Made by a program: the position numbers and the translations under genes. 6,961 nucleotides of DNA from Ruminococcus sp. (GTDB lineage: Bacteria; Bacillota; Clostridia; Oscillospirales; Acutalibacteraceae), in NCBI GenBank assembly GCA_022510985.1, contig JAFLSL010000054.1, positions 1 through 6,961 on the forward strand. Direction: 5' to 3'. Below, piece after piece: positions 4,570-6,961 of this stretch. The stretch's first letter is position 1. Every line of letters begins with the position of its first letter. The notes under the pieces were generated by a model, which saw nothing but the letters and a program-made list of their open reading frames with translations, made no database searches and had not been told where the DNA came from.

Positions 4570-6435
4570 ATGAGAAAATTCACAAGACGAAAAGTTGTCT
4601 TAGCACTTGCTGATGTATTTTTTATCGCTATCGGCACCCTCATCACCAATTATATATTAAGTCAATTTTTACCGAGATACGCAAACGGCTACAGAGCAAT
4701 AATCTATATTATTGTAATTGATTCTATACTGTGCTTTTTGGTTCAGTATTCTATCGGCTCGTACTCAAAAATATGGCGTTTTTTTGAGGCTAAGGATTAC
4801 CTTATATGTGCTTTCGGAATGTTTGCCGGTCAATTTGTATCAATTATGATATTCTTCGTCCTCGGCAAGGATATTTCAAAGATGTTTTTCCTTGTGAATT
4901 ATATTGTTATAACCTCAGAGGCACTTGCGTTCAGATTAATCTTTAAAAGGACATTTTTGGTTCTTACAAATGCGGGTAAATATTCTAAAACGGAGCGAAC
5001 TCTCATTGTCGGTGCGGGTAATGCCGCAAAAATGATTCTCAGTGAGATTGAAAGTGCAAAATTCGATCCCGATAACCCTTCTAAAAACATAGAGCCTATC
5101 GGTCTTGTGGACGATGATACCGGAAAAATTCACACCAGAGTTCACGGTGTGCGTGTGCTTGGCTCAACAAATGAGATACCGACTATTACAGACTCCTTTA
5201 AAGTAGACCAGATTATTTTCGCAATCCCGTCATGCGACGAAAAAGATCGTCACCGTATTCTCGATATTTGTTCAAAAACAAAATGCAAAATAAAGGTTAT
5301 TCCGTACCTCGGAAATCTTCTTTTTGACGACGAACACACTCAGCTTATCTCGCAGGCTGCGGATATCAAAATCGAAGATTTGCTCGGCAGAGAGCCGATA
5401 GCCTTTGATAAAAGCGAGATAAAGAAGTTTATTAAGGGAAAAGTGTGTATGGTTACAGGTGGAGGCGGTTCAATCGGCTCCGAGCTTGTACGCCAGATTG
5501 CTAAATACAACCCAAAGCAGATTGTTCTCATTGATATTTACGAGAATAACGCCTACGACGTTCAGCAGGAAGTGCTGATGGAGTACGGCGATTCAATAAA
5601 TTTTGTAACTCTTATTTCCTCGGTTCGCGATTATAACAAGATGGAAAAGATTTTCAAGGAGTACCGCCCCAATCTTGTTTTCCACGCGGCGGCTCATAAG
5701 CACGTTCCGCTTATGGAGGTAGTTCCCGAGGAGGCTGTGAAGAATAACATCTTCGGCACATTTAACGTAGCAACATTGGCTGAATTCTATAATGCGGACA
5801 AGTTTGTTATGATTTCAACCGATAAGGCTGTTAATCCGACCAATGTAATGGGTTGTACAAAGCGTATTTGCGAAATGATTATCCAGTACAAGGCACAGCA
5901 CAGCACCCATACAGAGTTTGTAACAACACGATTCGGAAATGTTCTCGGTTCAAACGGCTCGGTAATTCCGCTTTTCAGACGACAGATTGAAAACGGAAAG
6001 CCCGTAACAGTAACCCATCCTGACATCATCCGCTACTTTATGACTATTCCCGAGGCGGTTTCTTTAGTCCTCGAGGCAGGTGCAATGGCTTCGGGAGGCG
6101 AGATTTTTGTTCTCGATATGGGAGAGCCTGTCAAGATTGTAACCCTTGCGGAAAATCTTATCCGTATGTACGGAAAGATTCCTTATGAGGATGTTGAAAT
6201 TAAATTTACGGGACTTCGTCCGGGCGAAAAGCTCTATGAAGAGCTTTTGATGGATGAGGAAGGTCTTAAAAAGACGTCAAATAAGAAAATATTTATAGGG
6301 AATCAGATTGAAATAGATTCCGAAAAGCTTATTTCTCAGCTTGACGAAATGGAAAAATTTGCCAACGAAAATAACAGCGATAAGGTTGTTGAAAAGCTGG
6401 CTGAGATGGTGCCGACCTTTAATCACAAGGTCTGA
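4570..6435 (+). CDS. Membrane-bound nucleoside-diphosphate-sugar 4,6-dehydratase, CapD/PglF/WbpM type (probably UDP-GlcNAc)
   Basis: The 621-residue product has four N-terminal membrane helices (about 9-31, 42-60, 78-98, 106-124), an inner Rossmann domain starting LIVGAGNAAK (145-154), and a C-terminal extended SDR domain with the NAD(P)-binding TGGGGSIGSE (296-305). Further family motifs are HAAAHKHVP (372-380), STDKAVNPTNVMG (416-428) and RFGNVLGSNGSV (454-465). The usual SDR Tyr-xxx-Lys is replaced by Met427-xxx-Lys431, beside Thr417-Asp418-Lys419; this Met substitution is typical of the WbpM/PglF/CapD group. These enzymes remove water from UDP-GlcNAc to give a 4-keto-6-deoxy sugar, the first step toward bacillosamine, QuiNAc or FucNAc-type sugars in capsules, O-chains or glycoproteins. 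Length and domain order are those of a complete long-form enzyme. The product stereochemistry, inverting or retaining at C5, cannot be told here. glmS follows after 69 bases with no terminator, suggesting an operon that also supplies the precursor. Confidence 0.9.
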   Translation: MRKFTRRKVVLALADVFFIAIGTLITNYILSQFLPRYANGYRAIIYIIVIDSILCFLVQYSIGSYSKIWRFFEAKDYLICAFGMFAGQFVSIMIFFVLGKDISKMFFLVNYIVITSEALAFRLIFKRTFLVLTNAGKYSKTERTLIVGAGNAAKMILSEIESAKFDPDNPSKNIEPIGLVDDDTGKIHTRVHGVRVLGSTNEIPTITDSFKVDQIIFAIPSCDEKDRHRILDICSKTKCKIKVIPYLGNLLFDDEHTQLISQAADIKIEDLLGREPIAFDKSEIKKFIKGKVCMVTGGGGSIGSELVRQIAKYNPKQIVLIDIYENNAYDVQQEVLMEYGDSINFVTLISSVRDYNKMEKIFKEYRPNLVFHAAAHKHVPLMEVVPEEAVKNNIFGTFNVATLAEFYNADKFVMISTDKAVNPTNVMGCTKRICEMIIQYKAQHSTHTEFVTTRFGNVLGSNGSVIPLFRRQIENGKPVTVTHPDIIRYFMTIPEAVSLVLEAGAMASGGEIFVLDMGEPVKIVTLAENLIRMYGKIPYEDVEIKFTGLRPGEKLYEELLMDEEGLKKTSNKKIFIGNQIEIDSEKLISQLDEMEKFANENNSDKVVEKLAEMVPTFNHKV

Positions 6436-6504
6436 TATCGAATAAAAATGCTTAGAATCATAAATGTGAAATAGATTAATATAATAAATCGGAAGGTGAA
6501 ATAT
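6436..6504 (+). other. Short AT-rich spacer between dehydratase gene and glmS; no terminator or ribozyme
   Basis: The 69 bases contain no GC-rich hairpin, supporting read-through into glmS. They are also too short and unstructured for the glmS self-cleaving ribozyme found ahead of many Firmicute glmS genes. A TATAAT at 6480-6485 could be a -10 box but has no convincing -35 at 16-18 bases, so an internal promoter is possible but weak. Confidence 0.6.
6491..6498 (+). promoter_or_regulatory. glmS: Ribosome binding site of glmS
   Basis: GGAAGGTG lies six bases before the ATG at 6505, and the start is confirmed because the following codon is the essential Cys. Confidence 0.8.
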
Positions 6505-6961
6505 ATGTGTGGAATAGTTGGATATGCCGGTCCGCGTGACTGCAGCGATGTGCTGGTAAGCACTCTGACAAATCTCGAATACCGCGGATACGATTCCGCC
6601 GGAATTGCTGTATTTGATGAAAGAAATATTATTGAAACCGTAAAAGCAGAGGGCAAGCTTGCAAATCTTAAAAGCAAGCTTGAAGCAGGCGGAAAGCCTG
6701 ACGGTCATATCGGAATAGGTCATACACGCTGGGCAACCCACGGCGAGCCGTCCGATATAAACTCCCATCCGCACAGTGCACCGAGGGTTACAATTGTGCA
6801 TAACGGTATTATCGAGAATTATCAAGAACTTAAGGAATTCTTAATCGGTAAGGGCAAAATCTTTATCTCTGAAACCGATACCGAGGTTGTGGCTCAGCTT
6901 CTCGATTATTATTATGACGGCGACCCTATCACTACTATCGACAAGGTAATGGGTGAGGTTT
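6505..6961 (+). CDS. glmS: Glutamine-fructose-6-phosphate aminotransferase (isomerizing), N-terminal part, runs off the window
   Basis: The frame is open from ATG 6505 to the end, giving 152 residues of an enzyme of about 600. It begins MCGIVGYAG, so Cys2 becomes the N-terminal nucleophile of the class II glutaminase domain after Met removal. Other family motifs are LEYRGYDSAG (24-33), HTRWATHG (73-80), HNGIIENY (99-106) and SETDTEVVAQ (122-131). GlmS makes glucosamine-6-phosphate from fructose-6-phosphate and glutamine in the cytoplasm, the committed step to UDP-GlcNAc for peptidoglycan and surface sugars. The C-terminal sugar isomerase (SIS) domains lie outside the window. It is probably co-transcribed with the preceding UDP-sugar dehydratase, whose likely substrate derives from its product. 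The usual glmS ribozyme is absent, so control is more likely from the upstream promoter. Confidence 0.96.
   Translation, partial: MCGIVGYAGPRDCSDVLVSTLTNLEYRGYDSAGIAVFDERNIIETVKAEGKLANLKSKLEAGGKPDGHIGIGHTRWATHGEPSDINSHPHSAPRVTIVHNGIIENYQELKEFLIGKGKIFISETDTEVVAQLLDYYYDGDPITTIDKVMGEV

Noticed and set aside
6436..6504. glmS ribozyme
   Set aside because: The space is too short and lacks the conserved core and paired elements.
6277..6825. 182-residue - strand open frame across the dehydratase end and glmS start
   Set aside because: Both + strand genes here have clear family motifs; the antisense frame has no recognisable domain or start signal.

Overview
The window looks like chromosomal DNA from an anaerobic, Gram-positive gut or rumen Firmicute, most likely a Ruminococcus-type (Oscillospiraceae) starch or fibre degrader. 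The main clue is a secreted protein that ends in a type I dockerin and carries two starch-binding (CBM26-like) modules. That architecture fits cellulosome or amylosome producers such as R. flavefaciens or R. bromii. Strong sigma-A promoters, AGGA/AGGAGG-type ribosome binding sites and AT-rich intergenic DNA agree. No genus can be proved from the sequence alone.

Layout: (1) bases 1-207 (+) are the 3' end of a probable GH13 alpha-amylase/alpha-glucosidase family gene. (2) A 174-base convergent intergenic region follows; it holds a small hairpin and a strong shared terminator at 344-370. (3) Bases 382-3189 (-) encode a 935-residue exported CotH-kinase-like protein with two CBM26-like modules, Thr/Pro/Asn-rich linkers and a C-terminal dockerin. 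It has its own promoter. (4) Bases 3298-4224 (-) encode a CorA-family divalent metal transporter, with its own promoter and terminator. (5) A 345-base AT-rich divergent regulatory region has a good promoter on each strand, phased A-tracts and an inverted repeat touching one -35 box. (6) Bases 4570-6435 (+) encode a membrane-anchored nucleoside-diphosphate-sugar 4,6-dehydratase (CapD/PglF/WbpM type). (7) From 6505 to the window end is the 5' part of glmS, probably in the same operon.

Function: the left part concerns starch. The GH13 fragment would cleave alpha-glucans, and the dockerin protein would sit on an extracellular scaffold and hold starch granules. The CotH domain suggests it also phosphorylates something or serves as a structural element. 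The right part concerns amino sugars: GlmS makes glucosamine-6-phosphate, the precursor of UDP-GlcNAc, which is the likely substrate of the 4,6-dehydratase. The pair therefore points to synthesis of a modified amino sugar for a surface polysaccharide or glycoprotein. CorA is an unrelated housekeeping neighbour.

The most unusual item is the CotH-CBM26-CBM26-dockerin protein. No CRISPR array, tRNA, rRNA, insertion sequence or phage gene was seen.
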